10,987 bases of DNA from NCBI GenBank assembly GCA_003024985.2, contig PXIH01S0000481.1; one strand, given 5' to 3'. Shown piece after piece: positions 1 through 8,386 of the stretch. Numbering within the stretch: the first letter of the stretch is position 1; each line of letters starts with the position of its first letter. The stretch comes from Euperipatoides rowelli. Its lineage: Eukaryota > Onychophora > Udeonychophora > Euonychophora > Peripatopsidae. The translations under genes and the position numbers were made by a program. Below the pieces are notes generated by a model that was not told the DNA's origin, did not search any database, and was given only the letters and a program-made list of their open reading frames with translations.

Positions 1-842
1 GGGAGGGACACAAAATTTACAAAACCAGAGACTTGATCACACACCCAGATACTAATCCATCAGTTCCATTAACATTTAAACAAGAAAAAAGCAATATTTT
101 TATCAAATTTACAATATAAGAAGAAAAACAAGAAATATATTAAAGGGGGGGGGGTGATGTGCAGTAGCTCCCAGAGCATCAAAAAGCTGTGCAGTCACCA
201 ACCACCCCCCTTTATAAAAACTCCCATTCCTATAGTCCCTAACCTGCCCAACCCACTCAACGCCAACCCTCTACCTAGTCCCATAAAACCGACCAATCAG
301 AGAATTTGTTCCCTATAATAGAGCTCAGACAAGACCAAATACATTTCTACATCACTCAACCTATCAATATACACTAGTCTATACATCAGACATACCTAAC
401 CTTCACTCTGAACAAAATAACAGCCAAACACGACCACCCAACTACCTATATACATACGCCCAGCATCTCACAGTAAGCTAATTAATACATAAAATGACCT
501 TCTTTAATACATTACAATCAACTTATCTCAAACTAAATTCACACAAGCATACCCAATATGACACCGTCTGGCCACCCCATCCCGCCAAACCCAGTCACTT
601 GGGTCACCATAAAAAACAAACACCAAAGTAAAAAGCACACATTCAAAGCTCATCCAACACACACACATACTAGCGAACACAATGCTATAATATAAAACAC
701 ACAATCAAAGGAGCAGAGAGGGAAGACATACTCTCACCTCATACCCACCCCTCTCAAAGATTAACCACAAATCACATGTCATTACTTACTATTATGCATA
801 ATACTACTCATTTCAAACAATATTAACCATTTACAGGGGAGA
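1..842. other. Non-coding stretch downstream of locus A ORF1
   Basis: No open frame of useful length is seen on either strand. The + strand is rich in C and A and poor in G from about 160 onward, the same bias as the adjoining ORF1 region. This suggests it may be a 3' part of the same element, but that is inference. It holds a G10 run at 145-154, part of an inverted repeat, and CA-rich microsatellite-like patches near 655-700. A very weak endonuclease-like trace at 17-92 on the minus strand is given as a finding only. No poly-A tail or target-site duplication marking an element end could be recognised. Confidence 0.5.
142..213. repeat. Inverted repeat with G-run and C-run arms
   Basis: AAAGGGGGG at 142-150 is the exact reverse complement of CCCCCCTTT at 205-213. 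The G run continues to 154. GTGCAGT occurs twice, in direct orientation, between the arms. The arms could pair as a hairpin, or the G run may simply be a homopolymer whose length is uncertain. No function is claimed. Confidence 0.5.
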
Positions 843-1655
843 CTAAGTCCACACATTCCCAACCCCTACCTTAATCTCCACCTCACTACCTTCACCATTC
901 ACTTTGGAATTTACATCTTCATTACCATCTTTATCATTATCACCACACCCTCCTAGACTTCTCTTACGACTGTTTTCATATTCTTCTTTCATATCCTGCA
1001 GGTCAGCAGCTTCTATAATATAATAAATCTCTTCAAACTCCCGACCTAGCCAGAATAAACTCTTGGACACCTCAGGCGTCATTAATTCTCTAATTTTGTC
1101 AATATCCAGCTTAATAAGCTCATCCTCTGGGTAGTGACCAGTCTTTTTCTTCACCTTAACTAATTTAACCACCATGTCACAAATGCTTTTAATGTCTGTT
1201 ATTTCACTCACCCCCATCGGCTCACTACCTAGGGTATCACTACATTTATTCTCCATGAGACTCACATCTTCACCTTTGTTACTACATTTAATGCTATCAT
1301 TTGCACCTTCAGCAGTAACGCCAACCCCTACTACTACCTCACCATTTTCTTTTCCTGCTGTCCCATCATTCATCAACATTACCCTTCGTATTGCATTATC
1401 TATCTTCTTATCTTTCAGCCTACCAACAGATCTTACATCATTTCTCAGAGAATTTTCCTCTAATACTTCATTTATTACACAGACATACTTAACCATACGA
1501 TCTCCATCACTACCTTCAACATTTCCTCTTACATTACTAGTAGCTACATTATGGCACTGCATACTGGCTTTAATAGCCACATCTTCCACCCCAAGCACAA
1601 CCCCCCCCCCACCTGCCCTAATGCTATTAACATCACTCACATGACCCACTACTTG

Positions 1656-1658
1656 TCA
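1656..1658 (-). other. In-frame TGA splitting locus A ORF1
   Basis: This single TGA lies 17 codons after the last Cys of the zinc knuckle. The frame before and after it is the same, and both halves match the ORF1 of locus B in order, so this is one gene with one nonsense codon. The simplest explanation is a point mutation, for example CGA to TGA at a CpG. Readthrough cannot be excluded from the sequence alone. Confidence 0.85.
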
Positions 1659-1706
1659 TATTGCCCTTAGTCCTTTTATCTGGCTTTGACTCTTTGCACC
1701 AAGCCT

Positions 1707-1748
1707 ACATGCACTTTGCATATGCCCAGACTTCCCACAACCAAAACA
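1707..1748 (-). other. CCHC zinc knuckle of locus A ORF1
   Basis: The spacing C-x2-C-x4-H-x4-C is exact, with Gly residues around the second Cys and before the His, as in retroelement nucleocapsid-type knuckles. This motif binds zinc and single-stranded nucleic acid. It lies at about residues 242-255 of the ORF1 protein. Confidence 0.9.
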
Positions 1749-2514
1749 CTTAACTATTCCACTTGCCACTTCAATATTAAACATCCTGCCTGCGTACCCT
1801 ACAGAAATATGGTCAGGTTGAACCTTCCCCTCACTAAGAAACAGCCAAACCCTACGTCTATGCGATTTGACACGACCAAACTGCTCTTTGTCGCCAGGCG
1901 CATAGACAAACTTGACATCATCAGCACTACATCTACCAAACTCTGAAAAAGCCTGACAGATATATCTGTTGGGGATGATAGGTGGCACACCTTTAAGGAT
2001 TGCTAAGGTCGGCCGATCCATCACCCTGTAAGCCTTAAACCAAACCCCATCCACTGATAACCCTTTTTTAAGAACCATATCAAGGCTTAACACGTCTTTC
2101 ACAGTAATTTCTATCCTGTTTCTTACATCACCATTGAAAGCAACAACATTAGCATCACCCACAACTTTTCCCACGGCAGACAAATATTGTTCAAAAGTAT
2201 ACCCAAAGGTCTTGGGAACCCAAAAGGTAGAACCCCGAAATTTCGCATAATCATCGGCTTGACTTCTAACCTCATCAACAGATGACCCGGGAACATCACC
2301 CACACTACCATTTTTAACATTCACATCAGGCACACTTACACTCATATGCCTATCATCACACACACCAACACCTACACCTTTACGCCCTTCCCCATCAGAG
2401 TCAGAGGAAATATACAAATCCACCGATAACACACTGCTACTCCCACCACTACTTGACTCACCAGACATCATATTTACCCCACCAGAACCTAGGCAAGGAA
2501 AAAAAGGCCTATAC

Positions 2515-2895
2515 TTCAAAAAACGTTTTTTGAGGGCCTTGAATTTTATAGGCTAGTCACTTCTCTTAACCTAGAAAAATTTCACAAAAGCTATAATTTA
2601 ANTAATTTTCAAAAACTAAAAACTAAATCTTATTCATTGTTCAATTTGAACATATAGAACTATTAATTATTTTAAAAAAAAACTCAATTTAAAGGAATTA
2701 TTAAGCAAAATCAATAACGTTTTAAAGCCATGTGCTTTAATGTTAAAACGCTAGAAAACTCAACTAATACCTTCATAAAACTCATAAAACTAGGAATTTT
2801 TAAATAAAAATTACTTTGGCCTACTCCTAACACTAAAATATAATACAAAATTGACAATTTACTAACCTAACAAGAGAATTTCTAACAATTTTCAA
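2515..2895. repeat. Tandem repeat unit 1 (about 378 bp)
   Basis: This is the first of two head-to-tail units. The shared anchor GAGGGCCTTGAATTTT starts at 2532 here and at 2910 in the next unit, giving a period of about 378 bp. The unit is very AT-rich and non-coding. It contains the 13-base palindrome GTTCAATTTGAAC and a TTAAAGC/GCTTTAA dyad (2722-2740). One unresolved base lies at 2602. It begins about where the locus A ORF1 leader ends. It could be a 5' UTR monomer of the LINE or an unrelated satellite. Confidence 0.9.
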
Positions 2896-3270
2896 AAACG
2901 GTTTTTTTTGAGGGCCTTGAATTTTATAGGCTAGTCACTTCTCTTAACCTAGAAAAATTTCATAAAAGCTATAATTTAACTAAAATTCAAAAACTAAAAA
3001 CTAAATCCTATTCATTGTTCAATTTGAACATATAGAACTATTAATTCTTTTTTTTAAAAAACTCAATTTAAAGGAATTATTAAGCAAAATTAATAATGTT
3101 TTAAAGCCATGTGCTTTAATGTTAAAACGCTAGAAAACTCAACAAAAACCTTCCTAAAACTCATAAAAATAGGAATTTTTAAATAAAAATTACTTTGGCC
3201 TACTTCTAACACTCAAATATATCATAAAATCAACAAATAACTTACCTAGAAATAAAATTTAAAACAATTT
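2896..3270. repeat. Tandem repeat unit 2 (about 378 bp)
   Basis: This is the second direct unit, closely matching unit 1 along nearly its whole length, with scattered substitutions and 1-3 base differences in A and T runs. Similarity fades over the last ~50 bases, around 3220-3270, which sets an approximate end. The GTTCAATTTGAAC palindrome and the TTAAAGC/GCTTTAA dyad (3101-3119) are kept. The divergence indicates an old duplication rather than a recent assembly artefact. Confidence 0.9.
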
Positions 3271-3335
3271 TTACAGAAAATCCAGGAGCAGATTAACTAG
3301 TCAACCATCCAGGCTGAAAACATGTCAGCCAATCA

Positions 3336-3355
3336 GGGTTAGGGTTAGGGTTAGG
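3336..3355 (+). repeat. Short interstitial telomere-type array (TTAGGG)
   Basis: GGG is followed by two full TTAGGG units and a final TTAGG. This is the telomere repeat of most animals other than arthropods. Ordinary sequence lies on both sides, so it is an internal array and not a chromosome end. It lies about 65 bp from the end of tandem unit 2. Such short arrays are usually left by double-strand break repair or lie within repeat families. Confidence 0.85.
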
Positions 3356-3383
3356 AGTAGATCATCCTGCCTCCTCGTCCGGG

Positions 3384-3413
3384 ATACCTCACCTTGGAAG
3401 AGGGGTGAGGTAT
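3384..3413. repeat. Perfect 10-bp inverted repeat, 10-nt loop
   Basis: ATACCTCACC at 3384-3393 is the exact reverse complement of GGTGAGGTAT at 3404-3413. Further out, CTCG upstream and CGAG downstream can extend the pairing around an internal loop. No T run follows and no neighbouring gene exists, so a bacterial-type terminator is not implied. It might be a structured part of a repeat element. Confidence 0.6.
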
Positions 3414-3502
3414 TGGGCCCCGAGAGTTAGAGTGCAAGGAATCAAAATTCTTTATTAACAGTCGAAGACGAAAGAGATAGAAATAAGAGTTCCACAGTCT
3501 GT

Positions 3503-3577
3503 GTTCCAGCGCATGAAGGGCCGCCATCTATGATCTTTCTCAGTTTCACAGATTCAGGCCCCATCATACGCTGGAAC
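3503..3577. repeat. 14-bp inverted repeat with one mismatch
   Basis: GTTCCAGCGCATGA at 3503-3516 pairs with TCATACGCTGGAAC at 3564-3577 at 13 of 14 positions. The 47-bp interior has no coding signal. The arms could be the ends of a tiny palindromic element, but no flanking target duplication was recognised. Confidence 0.55.
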
Positions 3578-4048
3578 TTGATATTTCTTGATAATAAACA
3601 TGTACTTCTTTCTTCTAACATATAAAATATCCCTGATAATCAAACCAACCATATATATGTTGATGTAAATGTAATCTGAATAGGGCCCCAAGTCACCACC
3701 TGGCCATCCCCAGGTGAGTAGCAGGGGGGAGGAGAAAGTGGGATACAAACTCCTCTGCATTATAACAACTTAATGTCCAAATGCAGGGAAAGGAACTGGN
3801 TGGACTAGAGCTAGAAAGTAAGCCCCAGACCTACGTCCCCTCCATAGAGTAGGAGATCAGAGGACTCTCAGCGTACCATTAGTAACCTAATACCTATTGG
3901 AACGCATCCATCACAGCTCCTAGGCGGGGTTTTAATCCTCTTTAAGACAATTCACCCTGGAGCAGTGACGAGAGGGGGTGGGAGGAAGGGGTTAGGAGAT
4001 GATAGGATACAGGTATATAGGATTGATGAGGTGATGTCTAAATGACCT

Positions 4049-4079
4049 AAAAGAAAAAAAAAAGAAAAGAAAAAAAAAC
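4049..4079 (+). repeat. A-rich tract, possible retroelement tail
   Basis: About 30 bases consist almost only of A, broken by single G residues. On the + strand this could be the 3' tail of a SINE or other retroposed sequence made of the preceding several hundred bases. No A/B-box promoter or flanking duplication was recognised, so a simple A-rich low-complexity tract is equally likely. Confidence 0.4.
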
Positions 4080-5093
4080 ATTAATAACAATTAACATCTG
4101 ACATGATTACATAACAAATTTCACAACCATTCATTCTTAACATAACACTAATTTCGTATTTTACCACCATTATGTTCAATGCACAGGCCAGGTTAACTTA
4201 TGGATGTTTAGACCTGAACTTTTTTCTGAGGGTACTCCTTTGATTAACCAAAGGGGGTTCACATTGACAAACGTCACTCAGCAGTGCACCAAGGCCAGTA
4301 CATGGAAGACTCTGCTGCATAGCTTAACACTATTTGCTAGTGAATGATTGAACACAATCATGGCAAAAAGGTCGTACTCATTGTGATTATGAGCCAGTTA
4401 CTGTAGATCAGAACAATGTCAATCAACTCACCCAAAGAACAGCTAGTTTCTCCCACAATACAGACTGGGTCATTCAAGACAGACCACATATTACCCCCTT
4501 TGAACACACAGTCCAGCATAGTACTACTGACCCTATTAGACCAATCACCTCCCGGTGCCGATACAGACATTAACAATGCGCCTAAGGTTCACCACCACGG
4601 CAGGAGGATCACCGAGGTACTCCTGTTTGTCAACAGATCTCCTTCCACTGTCACTCTGCAGCACAATGGCCAGCAGAGTACATCTATATAGTGACAATCC
4701 GATAGGAACTGTCACCAGGGCAGATCTGATCTCTCACCCAAAAGACAAGAAAGAGGTCGTTTATAGACATTTCTCCGATTGAGAGAACAGCATTTGTCCA
4801 GTGACCATATACCCCGCCCCCACCCAGAGACAAGCGGCCGTTTATAGGCATTTCCCCAAATGGAAAACGAGGACATCCTGTACATGAGGGTCCATACCAT
4901 TATAGTAAGTAACATCCCTGAAGAAACCCTACCGCATAAGCAACCCCCACGCCAGCTGTCCGAACAGCACCAAAAGGCGACCCATCAAATATTCCATCTC
5001 ACAATATCTTCCCAATCTATTCGTGCATCTCTTTGGGTAACAGCAATCTATCTATCCTTTCCCACGCCCGATGATTCCACTTTATTACCATAA
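4080..5093. other. Intergenic segment with no convincing gene
   Basis: Short open frames occur on both strands, but none shows a recognisable domain or a gene-like start. The minus frame at about 4358-4588 has a faint endonuclease-like pattern, discussed as a finding. A 21-base motif is repeated with three differences, at 4756-4776 and 4837-4857. No RNA gene, promoter or known repeat was recognised. Confidence 0.4.
4756..4857. repeat. Imperfect direct duplication, 81-bp spacing
   Basis: GTCGTTTATAGACATTTCTCC (4756-4776) recurs, with three differences, at 4837-4857. A similar GACAAG lies a few bases upstream of both. This looks like a degraded local tandem duplication. Because 81 is a multiple of three, the minus strand shows a repeated YKRPL peptide pattern, but there is no other sign of coding. 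Confidence 0.45.
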
Positions 5094-5935
5094 TTATTCA
5101 TTTATAATAATCATTTAATTTAATAAAATTTTAATCAAGTGCCTCTCTCAATGGGGTGCAATAACTATCCTTCCAATCCATCAGCAACTGTGCCAAAACC
5201 ATTGAGTAATTACCGAACGTATTCGAATTTATATAACAATGGACATTAACCGAGGAGAGAAGAAAAGACGAAGACACGAGGTGGGCAAACCATAGGTAGG
5301 CAATGCACGGGGCCCCTCCTCAGCTCTGCAGTCCCAACACCTACCCAGGCACACTAAGGATACATCCTCAGTAGTTAAACATTTTATCGTCGTCTCCCCC
5401 TCCCTCCGCTCATACATTCATGGCATAGACACAAATCTTCTTTGTATAAGAGAGTTAATGATTTCACTACTAAATGATCAAAGCATATTTCATCTGAGAT
5501 CATCTAGTATATATAAACATATAGGACACACACACTTAACATATATCTCAACCATACCGCTTTAGACATGACAAAAAATCAGACCATTTTCCACCAAGAG
5601 AAAAGGATAAGACCATTGGGTACATAAGAGGGCAGCTCCATTCCATAAATCAAAAAAGAGTGAACCATCATAGCGCCTCACTCTCTTATTCAGTCATAGG
5701 ACCACATACATATCTTACAAAATTCATCTATTCCTTTATCCATTCACTTATGATTACCAAAAAACCTTGAACAAACCTTTCAAACTTTCACTTTCATAAA
5801 TCTAATCATCTCCAACTTTAACTTATCTGATAATACACCCCTAACCTTCTATGTCAAATTAAACTCTTCGAACGATTTAATATATTTTGCCAAAGTCCCA
5901 TTAATCAGTTATTTAGTCTTAATTATCATTTTTAT
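5094..5935. other. Sequence downstream of locus B ORF2 (3' UTR and flank)
   Basis: In the sense direction of locus B this follows the ORF2 stop, so its first part should be the LINE 3' UTR. I could not find where the element ends: there is no poly-A tail (a T run on the + strand), no simple 3' repeat and no target duplication. The stretch is AT-rich and non-coding. AGAGTGA at about 5658 and TCACTCT at about 5679 form a 7-bp dyad. Confidence 0.4.
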
Positions 5936-7077
5936 TCATGGGGGCTTATAATTTTTCAACAGGTTATAGATTAGGGTCTCCAAGTAGTACTTAAACACAG
6001 CTCTATACCACAACTCTGGCCTCCTCATTTTGTCCAGGCTGTCCTTAACAGCGGAATTAAAAACACGATAGCATGTGTATATATAAAGACACTGAGAGGC
6101 ACGCTTTAACCATACTTTATTCTTACTTACAAACCGAGATACCATTTCACATTTTTTCCAGTCATATTCTAGTACTTCATTCAGAGACCGTATGCTTTCA
6201 ATCTGTATTGTCTCAGTGTAATGGCAGTCTCTAATTACATGAAGATTGTCTTCATCAACCACATCACACACAGGACAAAGAGGGGTCTCCGAAACTTTCA
6301 TCCTATAATTCCTATTAGGAGAGGCTAGCCTGTCATGCATAGCCCTCCAGGTCACATCTGACCAATGACCAGGGACCTTTTCACTCCATATATCACTCCA
6401 TTTGAATTTTATGTCTCCAATTCTCTTAGGACCAATGATCAGCATTTGTTCATTTCTGATCCTCAAGAAATTTCGGTAAACCTGAGCCGGTGTATATGTC
6501 ATTATCATCCGTGCATCTTGAAATTTCTTCAGTGGTGCATCAATCAATTCTACAGGAACACAATTGTTATGCAATTCACACACTCTAGGCACTGCAGAAA
6601 CTATCATCCTGTGGGAGTATATAGTTCCCAACCAATCTGTTATTAGTGTAGCAAATCTGTCAACATTTTTCAGGTTGCAGTTTTCAGTAATTACATCAAA
6701 TACAGTGTAATCTACTCTTCTTGCATGCCATGCAGGGAATTCAATCTTCTGCTCATCCAGAATCCTATTATGGTATGCATGTTGCCCTAGTATCGACTCA
6801 ATGTTGGTCAGTTTTGGACAAATTCCTGCAACATCCAGTGCATTCCATATCTCCTTATATTCAGGAGGCAGGTTTCCACGTGGAAAGCTTCTTGCTGTAC
6901 ACAAGAATTGCTTCGAAGCCAATTGTCCAGAGCCGCATTCTAAAAGTATGGCGCTCATTACTGCACTCTCCATATTCATTTCAGCATTTGACACTAACCT
7001 CCTAAACCTGCTCATTCTACATGTCATCTTTCTTGCAACAACATCAGGGAAATCCAATCCATCCTCTGTTTTTCTAA
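5936..7077 (-). pseudogene. LINE ORF2 C-terminal part with zf-RVT-like Cys/His motif
   Basis: This is the longest lesion-free piece of ORF2, about 380 codons, ending at TGA 5936-5938. It begins just after a frameshift in the T run 7069-7073 (an A run in the sense strand). The opening EDGLDFPDVVARKM matches the segment after the RT thumb in LINEs, usually GGLGLPD. Further on a run of Trp residues (KWSDIW, GHWSDVTW) precedes a Cys/His cluster at 6224-6277 with the order CPxC, LH, C, the signature of the zf-RVT domain at the end of many ORF2 proteins. This domain is thought to help bind RNA or DNA during target-primed reverse transcription. The ATG near 7100 is only an apparent start: the true frame continues from the RT domain. 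Confidence 0.88.
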
Positions 7078-8386
7078 TTTCAGTATCCTTTTCGCTACCC
7101 ACTTCCGTCTTCCTTTTTTCCAGAATGTGCTCAAAAGTATTTGCTCTATTTCATTAATTTCACTCCTTGTAGGGCTTATAACATGCAGCAAGAACAATAC
7201 TTGAGACAGTAGGTAAGTCTTGATTAAATCAATTCTCATAAGAAATGATGCTCCTTTTAATAATGGCCATAACTTAGTTGAAGTGGTCCTCATTTTATCA
7301 ATCGCCTTTCTGTAATTAACTCTATCAGCATCCTGATGCCCGAAAATAATCCCCAATGATTTGATATACTTTTTATCCACCTTATATGATGATACAGATG
7401 GATCATGTATGGGAATCTTGCAGTGCCTTGACAAATAAATCTGAGTTTTGTCTTTATTGAGCATTGCTCCAGACGAATACCCAAACTCACAAAAGATATC
7501 CATTGCAACCGCAAGCCCTGCCGTAGATTCTAGAAACAGTGTAATGTCATCAGCGTACACAGACAGGGGAAAACAAGTTTCCCTCACTGTGAACGCATGT
7601 CTACTCAGAGATGCCTTGAGCCTACACACTAATGGCTCAATAAACATTGAGTACAGTATTCCAGAAGATGGGTCCCCCTGGCGGACTCCTCTTCTTACTG
7701 AAATTCTATTCGACAGCTCTCCATTTATTAGTAGATGAGTATATGATTCCTTATAAATTAGACCGACAATCATTCAGGCTCTCTCATTTAGATTTAAGGC
7801 AATCAACATCGCATCCATGAAATCATGAGATGCGGCATCAAAAGCCTTGGCCTGATCTAGTGATGCTACAACAAGTGACCTCTTCCCTCTATCCGCATAC
7901 CAGACCAAGTCACGCATTGCAGTGATGTTCCCAAGCATACATCTCCCCCGGATGGAATATGTCTGTTCAGGGGAGATATATGTGCTCGCAACTTCAGTTA
8001 GTCTTCTTGCTATTATTCTCGAGAATATCTTGTAGTCTACGTTTTGTAACGTGATTGGGCGCCACTCATCAAATCTATTCAAATTTCCTTTCTTTGGAAT
8101 AAACACCATGTAGGCTTCTTTAAAAGAGTCTGGAGTACTTCCAATCTTAAAAATTTCTATCATTAATTTATGCAATATTTTACTTATTGTATTCTAAAAA
8201 TTTTATAAAATTCGACGGGGAGCCCATCAGTCCCTGGTGCCCTCCCATTCTGCATTACTTTGATAATGTTATCGATTTGCTCTCTTGATGGAGGGTCATA
8301 TATTAATTTCTTCATTTCTTCAATGACCTTAGGGAGTGGGTCGAACCATGAATTGTCAATAGGATCTTTGTGTATCTTAGCTCAGC
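7024..8386 (-). pseudogene. LINE ORF2 reverse transcriptase domain (broken)
   Basis: The segment runs from an early RT motif (NGRAPGTDGLP, about 8222-8255) through motif A (LDQAKAFD, 7837-7860), motif B (RRGVRQGDPSSG, about 7665-7702), motif C (YADD, 7546-7557), motif D (GYSSGAMLNKDKTQ) and motif E (KSLGIIFG). Catalytic Asp residues are present in motifs A and C, so it once encoded an active enzyme. The frame must change near 8380 (entering the region) and in or beside the A5 run 8196-8200 (T5 in the sense strand). TGA at 7774-7776 interrupts it between motifs A and B without a frame change, followed at once by an ATG. At the 3' end another frameshift (7069-7073) moves into the C-terminal part. 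Motif B has QGDPSSG where many LINEs have QGCPLSP, closer to Tx1-type elements. The enzyme would copy the element RNA at a nicked target. Confidence 0.93.

Larger units (their letters stand above)
843..2471 (-). pseudogene. LINE ORF1 (gag-like nucleic-acid-binding protein, CCHC), one in-frame TGA
   Basis: The reading frame starts at the first in-frame ATG (2469-2471, followed by a second ATG) and ends at TAG 843-845. It is interrupted once, by TGA at 1656-1658, without any change of frame: 271 codons before it and 270 after. The first ~95 residues are rich in Ser, Gly, Asp and Val and look disordered. A folded core follows, with a GVPPIIP motif and an SHRRRVW motif, typical of L1/Tx1-type ORF1 proteins and the related ZCCHC3-like fold. 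Then comes a perfect CCHC knuckle (C-x2-C-x4-H-x4-C, 1707-1748). The part after the TGA holds a Lys/Glu-rich segment and an NSRKR basic motif near 960-975, also present in locus B. Such proteins bind the element RNA and form the transposition particle. The same frame stays open upstream to TAG 2553-2555 without another ATG. Identity as LINE ORF1 is strong; the exact clade is less sure. No ORF2 follows. Confidence 0.85.
843..3270 (-). mobile_element. Locus A: LINE-derived ORF1-only segment, with tandem upstream units
   Basis: The core is a LINE-type ORF1 (843-2471, minus strand). Directly 5' of it in the sense direction lie two tandem units of about 378 bp. The arrangement of tandem monomers, then a short leader, then ORF1 recalls the monomeric 5' promoters of some L1 families. 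Treating the units as part of the element is inference. No ORF2 (endonuclease or RT) is found in the 842 bp downstream, so the locus is incomplete, non-autonomous, or continues beyond the window after an unusual gap. The outer limits are tentative. Confidence 0.45.
3356..4048. other. Intergenic segment with no supported gene
   Basis: This is a mixed-composition, more GC-rich stretch between the telomere-type array and an A-rich tract. It contains two clear inverted repeats (3384-3413 and 3503-3577) and one unresolved base (3800). The only open frame of note (3554-3760, minus) has low-complexity content, no recognisable domain, and no ATG-led homologue I can name. A splice-donor-like CAGGTGAGTA at 3711-3720 lies inside a short dyad and has no exon support. 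The segment could belong to an unrecognised short retroelement ending in the A-rich tract. Confidence 0.4.

Noticed and set aside
1174-1644. 156-codon open frame on the + strand
   Set aside because: It is the antisense shadow of locus A ORF1. It is low-complexity Ser/Leu/Thr/Pro, caused by the strand skew, and has no domain.
2515-3270. CRISPR-like array
   Set aside because: Only two long units of about 378 bp with no short repeat/spacer pattern, in eukaryotic DNA.
3336-3355. True chromosome end
   Set aside because: Only about three and a half units, with ordinary sequence and a full LINE on the far side.
3711-3720. Splice donor CAGGTGAGTA
   Set aside because: It matches the consensus, but no coding exon, acceptor or conserved frame is nearby, and it is part of a CACCTGG/CCAGGTG dyad.
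4416-5093. Three + strand frames of 75-91 codons
   Set aside because: They overlap one another in different frames, and no motif, domain or codon pattern supports translation.
3200-5935. tRNA or 5S-derived SINE promoter (A and B boxes)
   Set aside because: Scanned by eye for a B box of the GGTTCGANTCC type on both strands; none was found with a matching A box.
6365-7157. Several + strand open frames of 93-118 codons
   Set aside because: They lie opposite the well-supported ORF2 C-terminal part and show no domain of their own.
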